Shown: positions 45,419 through 55,458, counted from the first letter of the stretch. The stretch: DNA of 64,000 bases from Desulfatirhabdium butyrativorans DSM 18734 (GCF_000429925.1 NZ_KE386986.1:150522-214521), one strand, 5' to 3'. The notes: a model not told the origin generated them from the letters alone. Program-made: numbers and translations.

Positions 45419-48400
45419 ATGGCCCATCGCTTGGAAATTGCACTCAAACCGGGGCTCTTCGATGCCGAAGGCGCATCCGTCCGGAAAAAGGCGCAGGAAT
45501 ATTTCGGTATCCCGCTTCGCTCGGTGCGCGCCATCCGCATCGTTACCCTCGACTGTGACCTGACAAGCGACCAGCTCGAACGGGTTCGCACCGATCTGTT
45601 CACCAATCCCGTCACCCAGGTTTCATCGCTTGCCCCCCTCGATCTGCCTTTCGACGGGTGCGTGTGGGTCGGTTTCCGGCCGGGCGTCCGGGACAATCCG
45701 GGGGCGACAGCCATGGAGGCCATGGCGGATGTGCTGGGCGTCCACTTTCCAAAAGACGCCGGGGTGTATACGTCCAAGCGCTATTGCATCGAAAGCGATA
45801 CCCCCATCGAGCGTGAAACGCTCGATCTGATCGCACGGGAGCTTCTGGCCAACGCCATCATCCAGCAGTGGAAGACGTTTCTGCCGCAGGAATGGAGCCC
45901 CTCCGAAGGCATCGGGATCATCCTGCCCAAGGTGAGGCTCGATCATACGCCAACCGTCTCCGTCATCTCCGTAGACAGCGATGAAACCCTTGCCCGGTTG
46001 AGCCGGGAAAGGAACCTGGCCCTGCAGCCGGAGGACATTCCGGTCATCCGCTCCTATTTCACCGACCCGGCCGTGCTGGCCGAGCGGAAAACGGTGGGGC
46101 TCTGCGATCCGACGGATGTGGAGCTCGAATACATTTCCCAGGCCAGAAGCGATCACTGCAACCACAATACGTTCCGGGGGCTTTTCCGCTACCATGACCG
46201 GGAAACCGGCGAGACCCGAATCGTGGACAACCTCTTCAAGACCTGCATCCAGGAGCCGACGCTTGCATTGAAGGCCCAAAAGCCCTGGGTCGTGTCGGTC
46301 CTCTGGGACAATGCGGGAATCGGCCGCTTCGATACGGATCATGACTATGTCATTACGGGAGAAACCCACAATTCGCCGTCCAACATGGAGGCATATGGCG
46401 GTGCGATCACCGGCATCGTCGGTGTGTATCGCGATCCGCTCGGCACAGGCAAAGGTTCCCGCCTGATCATGGGAAGCTACGGATTCTGTGTCGGCCCCCG
46501 GGACTATCGCGGGGAGCTCAGACCCCACCTGCACCCGAGAAGGCTTCTGGACGGCATCATCGAAGGGGTCCGGGACGGTGGCAACAAGAGCGGCATTCCC
46601 ACGCCTTTCGGGCAGGTGTTTTTCCATCCGGGGTACATGGGGAAGTGCCTCGTTTTCGTGACGGCCCTGGGACTCATGCCCAATCGGGTTCAGGGAAAGC
46701 CCTCCGCCGAAAAGACGACGAGTCCTGGCGATGTGATCGTGATGTGCGGCGGCAGGATCGGCAAAGACGGCATCCACGGTGTGACGGCGTCTTCCGAAGT
46801 CTTTTCGGAGCATACGCCTGCAGGCCATGTGCAGATCGGCGATCCGTACACGCAGAAGAAGATGCACGATTTTCTGATCGAGGCCCGGGACCTCGGGCTC
46901 ATCCAGTTCGTGACGGACAACGGCGGCGGCGGTCTGTCCTCATCGATCGGGGAATCCGCCCGATTTTCCAACGGCTGCCATGTCGAACTGGAAAAGGCGC
47001 CGCTCAAATACGAGGGGCTCGATCAATGGGAAATCTGGGTGAGCGAGTCCCAGGAGCGGATGACGGTCGCCGTCAGGCCCGAAGATCTCGAGCGATTTCT
47101 GGCGCTCTCCCGCCGCCATGCCGTCGAGAGCACCCCGATCGGGCGCTACACGGACAGCGGAAAACTGCACATCACCTATGCGGGTAAGACCTGCGCCCAC
47201 ATCGATCTGTCCTTTCTCGATTCCGGTTTTCCGCAGTGGCGCTTCGATGCCGAATGGCAAAGCCCGGTGCAGCGCGGGCTCACCGAGCCGGTTCTGGGCG
47301 AGCCCCGGGATTACAACCGCCTGCTGCTCGATCTGATGGCCGATCCGAATGTGTGCTCCAGGGAATGGATCGCCAGGCAATACGATCATGAAGTGCAGGG
47401 AACCAGCGCCATCAAGCCGCTGGTCGGCCGATTCCGGGATGTGCCGACGGATGCGGCGGTGATTCGTCCCGTGCTTGCATCGGATCGGGGACTTGCCTTT
47501 TCCCAGGCCCTGCTGCCGCTCTACAGCCGGATCGATGCGGCGGCCATGGTTTCCTGCGGCATCGACGAGGCCGTTCGCAGGCTTCTGGCCGTCGGGGGCG
47601 ATCCGGATCACATCGGCGGAGTGGACAATTTCTGCTGGCCCAGCATCCAGTACGATCCCGTGCGCAATCCGGACGGGAAATTCAAGGCAGCCCAACTGGT
47701 TCGGGCCTGCCTGGCCTTGCGGGAAATGTGCCTTGCCTACGGCATCCCGCTTCTCTCCGGCAAGGACAGCATGTACGTTGACGGGCATCTCCCGGGAGCC
47801 TACGGCGAAACCCACAAGGTTTCGGCACTGGAGACGATGCAGTTTTCGGCCGTATCGGTCGTTCACAGCATGGATCGCTGCCAGAGCATGGATCCGAAGG
47901 TCACCGGGGACAGCGTCTATGTGATCGGCCGGACGGCAAACGAGCTGGGCGGATCGCTCTACTACCATCGTTTCGGATATGTGGGCTGCAATGTCCCGAA
48001 AGTGGACGCCGCAGCCTTCTGGCCATCCTACCGGGCGCTGTCGCAGGCCCTCGATCGGGGGCTGGTTTCCGCAGTCCATGGGATTTACAGTGGCGGGCTC
48101 GGGATTCATGCCGCCCTGATGGCGATGGCCGGCGATCTGGGAATGGAGCTGGATCTTTCCGGGCTGCCGGTTTGCGAAGAATCCCTTCGGGCTGATCAGG
48201 CCCTGTTTTCGGAATCCGCCGGCCGGTTTCTCGTAACCGTTTCTCCGCAGCGGAGCGCCGAATTCGAAGCCCTTTTCGACGGGCTTCCGGTGGCCCCCAT
48301 CGGCCGGGTGACGCAGGAGGATGGCCCGTTCCGGGTGTATGGCGCCGATGGAAGCCTGCAGATCGATGTGCCGGTCGGGCGGCTCCGCGCTTCCTGGAAA

Positions 48401-48424
48401 CGACCGTTTGGAGAGCTGATATGA
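45419..48424 (+). CDS. purL: Phosphoribosylformylglycinamidine synthase, PurS-PurS-PurL fusion
   Basis: A 1001-residue protein. The N-terminus carries two PurS-like modules, about 1-67 (RLEIALKPGLFDAEG... LFTNPVTQ) and about 80-152 (WVGFRPGVRDNPGATAMEAM... ELLANAIIQQW). These are followed by the PurL synthetase with DHCNHNTF, TGETHNSPSN, DNGGGGLSSSIGES and LLSGKDSM. It converts FGAR to FGAM with ammonia from PurQ. Small PurL normally needs separate PurS; here PurS function is built in. It overlaps purQ by 4 bp. I use purL for the dominant activity. Confidence 0.93.
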   Translation: MAHRLEIALKPGLFDAEGASVRKKAQEYFGIPLRSVRAIRIVTLDCDLTSDQLERVRTDLFTNPVTQVSSLAPLDLPFDGCVWVGFRPGVRDNPGATAMEAMADVLGVHFPKDAGVYTSKRYCIESDTPIERETLDLIARELLANAIIQQWKTFLPQEWSPSEGIGIILPKVRLDHTPTVSVISVDSDETLARLSRERNLALQPEDIPVIRSYFTDPAVLAERKTVGLCDPTDVELEYISQARSDHCNHNTFRGLFRYHDRETGETRIVDNLFKTCIQEPTLALKAQKPWVVSVLWDNAGIGRFDTDHDYVITGETHNSPSNMEAYGGAITGIVGVYRDPLGTGKGSRLIMGSYGFCVGPRDYRGELRPHLHPRRLLDGIIEGVRDGGNKSGIPTPFGQVFFHPGYMGKCLVFVTALGLMPNRVQGKPSAEKTTSPGDVIVMCGGRIGKDGIHGVTASSEVFSEHTPAGHVQIGDPYTQKKMHDFLIEARDLGLIQFVTDNGGGGLSSSIGESARFSNGCHVELEKAPLKYEGLDQWEIWVSESQERMTVAVRPEDLERFLALSRRHAVESTPIGRYTDSGKLHITYAGKTCAHIDLSFLDSGFPQWRFDAEWQSPVQRGLTEPVLGEPRDYNRLLLDLMADPNVCSREWIARQYDHEVQGTSAIKPLVGRFRDVPTDAAVIRPVLASDRGLAFSQALLPLYSRIDAAAMVSCGIDEAVRRLLAVGGDPDHIGGVDNFCWPSIQYDPVRNPDGKFKAAQLVRACLALREMCLAYGIPLLSGKDSMYVDGHLPGAYGETHKVSALETMQFSAVSVVHSMDRCQSMDPKVTGDSVYVIGRTANELGGSLYYHRFGYVGCNVPKVDAAAFWPSYRALSQALDRGLVSAVHGIYSGGLGIHAALMAMAGDLGMELDLSGLPVCEESLRADQALFSESAGRFLVTVSPQRSAEFEALFDGLPVAPIGRVTQEDGPFRVYGADGSLQIDVPVGRLRASWKRPFGELI

Positions 48425-49236
48425 AACGACCTCGGGTTCTGGTGCTGACAGGATACGGATTGAACTGCGACATCGAAACGGCGTACGCCTTCGAACTGGC
48501 AGGCGGCGACTCGGAGCGGGTCCACATCAATGCCCTGATCGAGCGCAGCGTTTCACTGGATGCCTTTGAGATTCTGGTGTTCGGCGGCGGGTTCAGTTGG
48601 GGGGACGATCACGGGGCTGGGGTGGTTCAGGCCGTGCGGATGGGGACCCATCTCGGGGATGCCATCCGGCGGTTCATCGATGCCGGAAATCTGGTCATCG
48701 GCATCTGCAATGGATTCCAGACCCTGGTGAACATGGGGCTCCTGCCGGGATTCCACGGGCAATACGGCAGGCGGGAGGTTGCCCTGCTGCACAACGACTG
48801 CGGCAATTTCCGGGATCAGTGGGTGCGGCTTCGCATTGAATCCGATTCTGCCTGCATCTGGACGCGGGGCATCGAACGGATCGATCTGCCGGTTCGCCAC
48901 GGGGAGGGCAAGTTTTTTGCGGAGGCGGAGGTGATGGCTGCACTCGAGCAGAACCGCCAGATTGTCTGCCGCTATGCGCTGGCTGACGGGGGAGATGCCA
49001 AAGGCGCATTTCCGGAAAACCCCAACGGCTCGCTTGCCGACATCGCCGGCATTTGTGACGGCACCGGCAGGGTGTTTGGCCTGATGCCGCACCCGGAAGC
49101 CTTCCACCATCCCACCCACCATCCCGACTGGACCCGCAACCGGGAATTCCGCAAGCGGGGAATCGCCGTCGATGAAACGATCGACGTGATGGGAACCCGG
49201 ATCTTCGAGAACGCGATCCGGTATTTCGAAGCCTGA
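48421..49236 (+). CDS. purQ: Phosphoribosylformylglycinamidine synthase subunit PurQ (glutaminase)
   Basis: A 271-residue class-I glutamine amidotransferase that supplies ammonia to PurL. Nucleophile C96 is in GICNGFQ and the His/Glu pair is H224 and E226 (MPHPEAFHHP). It starts at ATG 48421, overlapping purL by 4 bp. Confidence 0.95.
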   Translation: MKRPRVLVLTGYGLNCDIETAYAFELAGGDSERVHINALIERSVSLDAFEILVFGGGFSWGDDHGAGVVQAVRMGTHLGDAIRRFIDAGNLVIGICNGFQTLVNMGLLPGFHGQYGRREVALLHNDCGNFRDQWVRLRIESDSACIWTRGIERIDLPVRHGEGKFFAEAEVMAALEQNRQIVCRYALADGGDAKGAFPENPNGSLADIAGICDGTGRVFGLMPHPEAFHHPTHHPDWTRNREFRKRGIAVDETIDVMGTRIFENAIRYFEA

Positions 49237-49237
49237 A

Positions 49238-50569
49238 ATGGCCCCTTCCTTCAAACTGGTGACGCTGGGCTGCAAGGTCAACCAGTGCGAATCCGAAGAA
49301 CTTGCGGCTGCCCTTGCGGCGATGGGGCTCGGTCGGGTGGATGCCGGCAGGGATGCCGACATCTGCATCGTCAACACCTGCGCCGTCACCCAGCGGGCGG
49401 CGATGCAGTGCAGGCAGGCCATCCGGCACGAGGTGAGCGGCAACCCCCATGTCCGGGTGATCGTCACCGGCTGCTACGCTCAGACCGATCCCGGGGCCTT
49501 GCTCCGGATTGCCGGTGTGGAACGGGTGATCGGAAACGATCGCAAGAACCAGCTGCCCGCCGTCGTGGCAGAGCTGATCGGCGCAGACGGCGCATGCGGG
49601 TGCGCCGGAGCGGCGGGCCCGGCTGAGGCAGGGGATCGGCAACCGGGTCATCCGGCGCAGCACCGCACCCGCGCCTTTCTCAAGATTCAGGACGGATGCA
49701 ACAGTTTCTGCACGTATTGCATCGTACCCTATGCCCGGGGCCGGAGCCGGAGCATTGCGCCATCGGCCGTTCTGGCCGCCATCGCTGCATTCGAGGCGGC
49801 AGGTCACCGGGAAGTGGTGCTGACCGGGATCCATATCGGCCGCTACGGTCAGGATCTCGATCCAGCCATTGATCTCTATGCGTTGCTTGCCCGCATTCTG
49901 GAAGCCCGGTTTTCGCTGCGCATCCGGCTCAGTTCCATCGAGCCTGCCGAGCTGAGCGATGGCATCATCGGGCTGATGGCTGAAAACGAGGTGTTTTGCC
50001 CGCATGTTCACATCCCGCTGCAAAGCGGGGATGACGGCATCCTGAAAGCCATGCACCGGCCCTACGACGCCCGGCAATTTGCCGATGTGGTCCGCCGCAT
50101 CCGCGGCGCGATGCCCCATGCAGCCATCGGCTCGGATGTGCTTGTCGGGTTTCCGGGTGAAACGGCCGAAGCTTTCGCCAATACCCGGTCATTGATCGAA
50201 AGCCTGCCCATCACCTATCTGCATGTGTTCCCGTTCTCCAGAAGACCCGGCACTGCGGCATGGCATCTGCCGGATCGGGTGGATGCGGACATCATCAAAA
50301 GCCGCTGCGCCATGCTTCGCACGGTCGGCAAGCGGAAAAAGGCGGAGTTCTGCCAAAGCCTCACCGGGACAACAACGACGGTGCTGATCGAATCGAAAAA
50401 CGATCCCCGGACGGGCTGGTCCCGGGGGCTTTCCCCGCATTACCAGAACGTGTTGATCGAAGATCGATGCGATCTGGCCGAAAACCGGCTTGTCGATGTC
50501 CGGATCGTGGCTTCCCGGGGAGAATCGCTTATCGGCAGGCTGATTGGCGTTGACGGTGCAACCGTCTGA
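49238..50569 (+). CDS. mtaB: tRNA t6A37 methylthiotransferase MtaB-type radical SAM enzyme
   Basis: A 443-residue methylthiotransferase. The UPF0004 domain ligates one 4Fe-4S cluster (C12 in LGCKVNQCE, C48, C79), the radical-SAM domain another (C154, C158, C161 in DGCNSFCTYCIVPYARG), and a C-terminal TRAM-like region binds tRNA. The CKVNQCES start points to MtaB (ms2t6A), not MiaB or RimO. It lies directly after purQ. Its substrate t6A is made by the TsaC/Sua5 pathway, of which a homologue is at 2.9-3.5 kb. Confidence 0.93.
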   Translation: MAPSFKLVTLGCKVNQCESEELAAALAAMGLGRVDAGRDADICIVNTCAVTQRAAMQCRQAIRHEVSGNPHVRVIVTGCYAQTDPGALLRIAGVERVIGNDRKNQLPAVVAELIGADGACGCAGAAGPAEAGDRQPGHPAQHRTRAFLKIQDGCNSFCTYCIVPYARGRSRSIAPSAVLAAIAAFEAAGHREVVLTGIHIGRYGQDLDPAIDLYALLARILEARFSLRIRLSSIEPAELSDGIIGLMAENEVFCPHVHIPLQSGDDGILKAMHRPYDARQFADVVRRIRGAMPHAAIGSDVLVGFPGETAEAFANTRSLIESLPITYLHVFPFSRRPGTAAWHLPDRVDADIIKSRCAMLRTVGKRKKAEFCQSLTGTTTTVLIESKNDPRTGWSRGLSPHYQNVLIEDRCDLAENRLVDVRIVASRGESLIGRLIGVDGATV

Positions 50570-50587
50570 CTGGGAGATTGGAGAGCG

Positions 50588-51277
50588 ATGGAACTCGAGC
50601 GGGACATGATCCGCCAGTATGCGGGCGAGGCCGGAAGGCGCTACCACGATGCGGTTCACGGCATTCCCGAAAAAGCCTATCCCTGGCTTGCCCGGATTCG
50701 AGGGGACAAATTCCGCGGTTGGATCGTCTCTTCGGACGTTGTGCTGGAGTATGGGGTCGGCATGGGGTGGAATCTGGCGCGGATGCGCTGTGAACGGCGC
50801 CTCGGATATGATCTTGCCGATCATCTCGAACCCGTGCTCGAACGCTCCGGCATCGAATTCGTCCGGGATCTGAACCTGGTGCCGGATGCCTCCGTCGATG
50901 TCGTCCTCTGCCACCATGTGCTGGAGCATACCGCCAACCCGCCGGAGGTTCTGGCGGCAATCCGGCGGATACTGAAGAGCGGTGGCAGGCTGATCCTGGT
51001 CGTACCCCATGAAACGGGGAAAAAGTACCACCGGTACGATCCTGCCGAACCGAATCACCATCTGTATTCCTGGAATGTCCAGACGCTCGGCAATCTGGCG
51101 GGCAGATGCGGTTTCCAGATCGTTCAGGCTTCGATGAAACGCTATGGCTATGACCGGTTTGCGGCCGTATGGGCGGAAAGACTCCGCATGGGGGAAACCG
51201 GTTTTCGCCTGTTGCGGAGCCTGCTGCAGCGGATCATACCGTTGTATGAAGTATTTCTGGTTGTACGCAAGCCTTGA
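50588..51277 (+). CDS. Class I SAM-dependent methyltransferase (type 11)
   Basis: A 229-residue soluble methyltransferase. Motif I is VLEYGVGMGWNLARM, and VVLCHHVLEHTANP and LKSGGRLILVVPHE form the post-I and motif III region. The N-terminus (YHDAVHGIPEKAYPWLARIRGDKF) resembles enzymes acting on cell-surface sugar or lipid pathways, but the substrate is unknown. It follows mtaB by 18 bp. The 51278-51483 gap after it shows nothing I can support. Confidence 0.85.
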   Translation: MELERDMIRQYAGEAGRRYHDAVHGIPEKAYPWLARIRGDKFRGWIVSSDVVLEYGVGMGWNLARMRCERRLGYDLADHLEPVLERSGIEFVRDLNLVPDASVDVVLCHHVLEHTANPPEVLAAIRRILKSGGRLILVVPHETGKKYHRYDPAEPNHHLYSWNVQTLGNLAGRCGFQIVQASMKRYGYDRFAAVWAERLRMGETGFRLLRSLLQRIIPLYEVFLVVRKP

Positions 51278-51483
51278 CTGGGCTGACAGGAAGGCTTTGT
51301 GATCGGGACCGCCAGGTGCCGAACCATCTCCATTCTTGCTGGCATCTGGATAACCATTTTCAGGCAAACATCCATCGGTCATGAGACCGATCTGAACAAA
51401 TCGGCGCCAACCCGAGCGCAAAAACGCCTCATCCCGTCTCATTTGTTCCGGCGCCGCCAAAAGGCCAACGGAGTGACGATGAC

Positions 51484-52809
51484 ATGCGAAACGTGCTGCT
51501 CTTCTCCGCTTTACTGTTGCTGGGCCTGATCGGGTCCCAGTCGCTGCCCCACCTCATCGGTCCCGCCTACGCGGTCTTTGGCGATGCCGTCCGGATCCTC
51601 ACCATGATCGGCCTGTCCTTCATCATGATCCATGTGGGATATGAATTCGACATCGACAAGTCCAACCTCGGACATTACGGCTGGGACTACTTCGTCGCGT
51701 TTACGGCCGCCAGTTTCCCCTGGATTCTGGTGACGCTTTACTTTGTGTTTGTGCTGCTTCCGGCGGAGTACTGGTGGACACTGGCTGCGTGGAAGGAAAC
51801 CCTTCTGGCAGGGCGATTCGCTGCGCCGACTTCTGCGGGTGTTCTCTTTTCGATGCTTGCCGCCGCCGGTCTTGGGGCGACATGGCTGTACCGCAAGGCG
51901 CGGATCCTGGCGATTTTCGACGATCTGGACACTGTCCTGCTCATGATTCCGCTCAAGATGCTGATGATCGGTCTCGCCTGGCAGCTTGGCGTGATTGTCG
52001 TGGTCATGGTGCTCATGCTCGCCGTGGCCTATATCCTGTTGCATCGGGTTCGCATTCCCATCACCTGGCCATGGGTTCTGGGCTACGCCGCCGGCATCAC
52101 GGTGATCAGCGAACTGGTCTACAAGAGCTCCATCCTGATCGACGATTCCGTGCCCATTCACATCGAAGTGCTGTTGCCCGCATTCGTTTTGGGGTGCGCC
52201 GTTGCCTACACCGGAAACGGATCGGGCGGTTCCGGGGAACATCGGCATGCGCATGCCGCAATCGAAACGAAAACCGAAAAGCGTGTCGCCAAGATCGTTG
52301 CAGCCGTATTCATGGTGATGGTCGGTCTGTCGATGCCGGGCATTGTCGGAAACGATCTCGCCCTGCAAGAGAAACCGGTTGCCGCGGATGCCGCATCCAC
52401 ACTTCATGCCGCCGGATCACCCGATGCAACCGGTAGCGCCCGAAAAGCAGGGACAACGGACCAGGTAGGACGCATCAGCTCGAGCCAGCCTTCGATGGGC
52501 TGGCTGCAACTGGCTTTGCATGTGATGGGAATCACGTTCGTTTCCAACCTGGGCAAGATGTTCATCGCATTCTGCTACCGCAGGGAGGCCCACTGGCGGG
52601 AGCGGCTGGCCGTTGCGATCGGCATGTGGCCGCGCGGCGAAGTGGGGGCAGGGGTGCTGGTCATTTCCATGAGTTATGGAATTGGCGGCCCGATTGTCAC
52701 CATTGCCATGCTGAGTTTGACCCTGAACCTGCTGTTGACCGGGGTATTCATTTACATCGTCCGGTTTCTGACCAGACCGCTTCCGGGCTATGGAGAAATT
52801 GAAGGGTGA
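51484..52809 (+). CDS. Cation/proton antiporter (CPA-type sodium:proton exchanger family)
   Basis: A 441-residue membrane protein with about 12 predicted helices, no signal peptide cleavage site. Recognisable stretches include MIHVGYEFDIDKSNLGHYGW, RFAAPTSAGVLFSMLAAAGLG and ILAIFDDLDTVLLMIPLKM, the last supplying the paired acidic residues expected of Na+/H+ exchangers. A hydrophilic loop of about 60 residues (about 285-345; rich in Ala, Gly, Ser and Thr) interrupts helices 8-9. Monocistronic. Which ion is exchanged is not clear from sequence. Confidence 0.85.
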   Translation: MRNVLLFSALLLLGLIGSQSLPHLIGPAYAVFGDAVRILTMIGLSFIMIHVGYEFDIDKSNLGHYGWDYFVAFTAASFPWILVTLYFVFVLLPAEYWWTLAAWKETLLAGRFAAPTSAGVLFSMLAAAGLGATWLYRKARILAIFDDLDTVLLMIPLKMLMIGLAWQLGVIVVVMVLMLAVAYILLHRVRIPITWPWVLGYAAGITVISELVYKSSILIDDSVPIHIEVLLPAFVLGCAVAYTGNGSGGSGEHRHAHAAIETKTEKRVAKIVAAVFMVMVGLSMPGIVGNDLALQEKPVAADAASTLHAAGSPDATGSARKAGTTDQVGRISSSQPSMGWLQLALHVMGITFVSNLGKMFIAFCYRREAHWRERLAVAIGMWPRGEVGAGVLVISMSYGIGGPIVTIAMLSLTLNLLLTGVFIYIVRFLTRPLPGYGEIEG

Positions 52810-52864
52810 AGCGATCTGGTGAACCAATTGCAAAAGTCCTTCTGCACCATTTCCACGGGACGCG

Positions 52865-52910
52865 GAAATCGAGAGTCGAGAGTCAGAAGTCAGAAGAAAA
52901 GTGGATGACT
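52865..52910. repeat. Remnant of the composite heptamer repeat
   Basis: GAGTCGA, GAGTCAGAAGTCAGAAGAAAAG and a short tail, matching the reverse form of the composite element near 10.0 kb but with only two heptamers. Confidence 0.75.
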
Positions 52911-52919
52911 CTTCTATCT

Positions 52920-53218
52920 AGTGCCTGAACGGAAAAACCGTTTTGGGTACAACCTGAGCCGGAGGGCAGGCTGTTTTGCGATACAGCGGGAACTTGTCTG
53001 AAGCCGCCGGAGATCGTTGGGCCGGGCGTTCTCCAGGAGAAGGCTCGATATAAACCCCTCATTCATTGGATTCGGCTTTTCTGGACGGATCCGGGCCCGC
53101 CCGGCCCTTACGATATCGGGCGGCTGTCCTGTGTTCCGCAGGATTTCACGCTGTATCGCAAAATTGCCTGCCCTCCGGCGGCGCGCTGCTCCGAACAGGG
53201 GCTTTCCGTTCAGACACT
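52920..53218. mobile_element. Full-length MITE-like element M (299 bp)
   Basis: Termini AGTGCCTGAACGGAAA and TTTCCGTTCAGACACT, flanked by a perfect 4-bp duplication ATCT (52916-52919, 53219-53222). The interior aligns in inverted orientation with the 37.7-kb copy (shared AACTTGTCTGAAGCCGCC, GGGCCGGGCG and GCGATACAGC segments). No coding capacity. Confidence 0.9.
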
Positions 53219-53260
53219 ATCTACGTGAGTCGCCCCGGGAATGGTAAAATGTACAAGACG

Positions 53261-53430
53261 GCGCTGCTTCTTCATGTTCTCTTCATGATGGCGTTATAAG
53301 ATAGCGCCAAAAGGCAGGGACAAGACGTTGGTCGTCTTGTTGATTGGACTGCCGAAATCTGATTGAGAACAGGAGGTAGCGTCATGAAGCGAAAATAGAT
53401 TGCCATCGTTGGAAGTTGCGCCTTGGCTCT
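53261..53430 (+). pseudogene. Truncated duplicate of the PepSY gene leader and first codons
   Basis: Aligns without gaps to 61061-61230 (offset exactly 7800 bp). It retains the TTCATG direct repeats (53271, 53282), the 8-bp leader stem (53320-53340), the AGGAGG ribosome-binding site and the start ATG at 53384. The fifth codon is TAG (TGG in the intact gene), and similarity ends about 15 codons in, where an element-M end begins. It cannot encode a PepSY protein. Confidence 0.9.
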
Positions 53431-53436
53431 TCTTGC

Positions 53437-53487
53437 CTGCCTGCAGGCGGATTGCCGCCCCAAATAGGGAATTTCCGTTCAGCCACT
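53437..53487. mobile_element. Right-end fragment of element M truncating the PepSY duplicate
   Basis: TTGCCGCCCCAAATAGGG, then ATTTCCGTTCAGCCACT, matching the right end of element M as found at 44.28 kb. It replaces the rest of the duplicated PepSY gene. The remainder of 53488-53667 contains only the leader of the next gene. Confidence 0.75.
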
Positions 53488-53667
53488 ATTTCGATTTGCC
53501 TCCTTATGTCATTTTGACTACCACCCTTCCCAAAACTGAATCCGAGATTCAGGGGTTTTGCAATTACCTTGAATGAAATGTGGAAAGCGCGCCTGAACGA
53601 ATCCTCTGGACATGTCCAGGACCCTCCTCTCGCATGGGTGAAAACCGTTTCCTCCGGAGTCCGATTC

Positions 53668-55458
53668 ATGATGTATCCGAAGAGTCTGCAGCAGCGGCTT
53701 GCATTGTTTATCCTGCTGCCGGTTTGTCTGCTGCTCGTACTGATGGGTGTTGCCGGGTTTGTTTATACACGGGAGAAGCTGATTTCGGAATGGCGGGTTG
53801 CGACTATCCTCCAGTTGCAATTGGCCGCACACCGGGTGGACATGCTCCTGGCTCCTGTCAAGCACCAAATCACCAGCATCAACAACGATGACGGGGCTGA
53901 AGGCATTCCGAAGGAGGTTTTCGACTGGAGCCTTGCCCGACTCGCACAGCAGCGTGGGGTGGAAAGGGTCATCCTAAGCTGGTTGCACACCCCTTCGATC
54001 CGGCAACCGGAAAACGATTCTTCCCGGCCTGAGCGCATCGATCACATCACCGAACCCCACTTTTCAAATTTCGTCGAAGACAGAAGTATTTCCCTCATTT
54101 CCCAGGTTATGAAAGATCGCACACCCGTCGGCCAGATCGAAGTCGTCCTCAGTTACGAATATCTGATTCAGGATATGATCCACTCCGGCTGGTGGCGCAG
54201 CAGCAAGGCATTTCTGGTGGACGATTCGGGTAAAATCCTGATCAGCGCCAATGCAGCGGACCGTGAGTGGCTCGGCGAAACCGGGGATCCGCTCGAAATT
54301 AAAACGCGCCAGGCCATGCAGACATCCGCTTCCGGAACGCTTATGGACGACGATATGCCCCCGGACGAAGTCTGCGGGTATTTCAGACTGGAAGAGGCCC
54401 CATGGGCCGTCGTTATGATCGCGCCAGGCCGGAAAATCCTTGCGCCTGTCACCCGTTTTCAATATGGCTATGTGTCGATCGCCATCGTATTTGTCATCCT
54501 GATTCTCGTTCTGATCCGGGTGGTGGCAGGCCGCAGCGTTGCCACGATCCGGGCGGTATCCCGTGCAGCCAAGACAGTGGCGGGGGGAAATTACGATTGC
54601 TGCATGGAAAATGGTCGCGAAGACGAGCTCGGCGAACTTGTCCGGAGCTTCAACGCAATGGTTTCCCAGCTTCAAGAGCGAATCCGGCTCAAAGAGGCGA
54701 TGGACTTGGCCATGGAAGTGCAGCAGAGCCTGCTTCCCGGCGCCTCCCTGCGGCTTGACGGGATTGAAATCGCAGGCAGAAGCCTCTATTGTGAGGAAAC
54801 CGGTGGGGATTATTTCGATTTCCTGATGTCCGCAGAGACCCACGGCAGAAAAGTCAGCGTCATTGTGGGCGACGTCGTCGGTCATGGCATTTCTGCGGCT
54901 TTGCTCATGACCACCGTGCGCGCATTGCTGCGCTGCAGGCTCTCCCTGCCGGGAGGACTTGCCGAGGTCATGGGAGACGTGAACCGGCTCCTGTGCGAGG
55001 ATACCGAAAGTTCCGGCAGCTTCATGACAATCCTGTGTGTGATGTTCGACATGGAAAAGCGGGAAGCACAATGGGTGCGAGCCGGGCACGATCCCGGCCT
55101 GTTGTACGATCCTTCCGATGGCAGCTTTCTTGAACTGTCAGGGAGCGGGATGGCACTTGGCATCGACAAGGACTGCATATATGAAGCAAACAGCCGGAAG
55201 AATCTCAGGAGCGGTCAACTGTTGCTGTTCGGTACGGACGGTATCTGGGAGGCCCGCAACGATCATGGGGAAATGTTCGGAAAAAAACGCCTCATGGATC
55301 TGATCCGATCGAACGCTGACGCTGGCGTTGAGGATCTGGTCGATATCATCATTCGGAACGTCAGGGAATTTCAACAATCCGTGAGGCAGGAAGACGATAT
55401 CACGCTGGTGGCCATCCGGATCAATGATGGCCTTACAGAGGAGGAACAGGTTCCATGA
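53668..55458 (+). CDS. Membrane PP2C-type (SpoIIE/RsbU) serine phosphatase with HAMP domain
   Basis: A 596-residue protein. A transmembrane helix at about 12-34, an extracytoplasmic Cache-like region of about 240 residues (AFLVDDSGKILISAN), a second helix near 275-297, a HAMP domain (ARSAVATIRAVSRAA... FNAMVSQLQER) and a C-terminal PP2C phosphatase with GGDYFDF, VGDVVGHGISAALLM, RAGHDPGLLY and GTDGIWEARN. The start is ATG 53668 with CCGGAG upstream. It overlaps the TolC-type gene by 4 bp, so a sensor phosphatase is translationally coupled to an efflux system. Its usual partner (anti-sigma antagonist) is not in the window. Confidence 0.9.
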   Translation: MMYPKSLQQRLALFILLPVCLLLVLMGVAGFVYTREKLISEWRVATILQLQLAAHRVDMLLAPVKHQITSINNDDGAEGIPKEVFDWSLARLAQQRGVERVILSWLHTPSIRQPENDSSRPERIDHITEPHFSNFVEDRSISLISQVMKDRTPVGQIEVVLSYEYLIQDMIHSGWWRSSKAFLVDDSGKILISANAADREWLGETGDPLEIKTRQAMQTSASGTLMDDDMPPDEVCGYFRLEEAPWAVVMIAPGRKILAPVTRFQYGYVSIAIVFVILILVLIRVVAGRSVATIRAVSRAAKTVAGGNYDCCMENGREDELGELVRSFNAMVSQLQERIRLKEAMDLAMEVQQSLLPGASLRLDGIEIAGRSLYCEETGGDYFDFLMSAETHGRKVSVIVGDVVGHGISAALLMTTVRALLRCRLSLPGGLAEVMGDVNRLLCEDTESSGSFMTILCVMFDMEKREAQWVRAGHDPGLLYDPSDGSFLELSGSGMALGIDKDCIYEANSRKNLRSGQLLLFGTDGIWEARNDHGEMFGKKRLMDLIRSNADAGVEDLVDIIIRNVREFQQSVRQEDDITLVAIRINDGLTEEEQVP

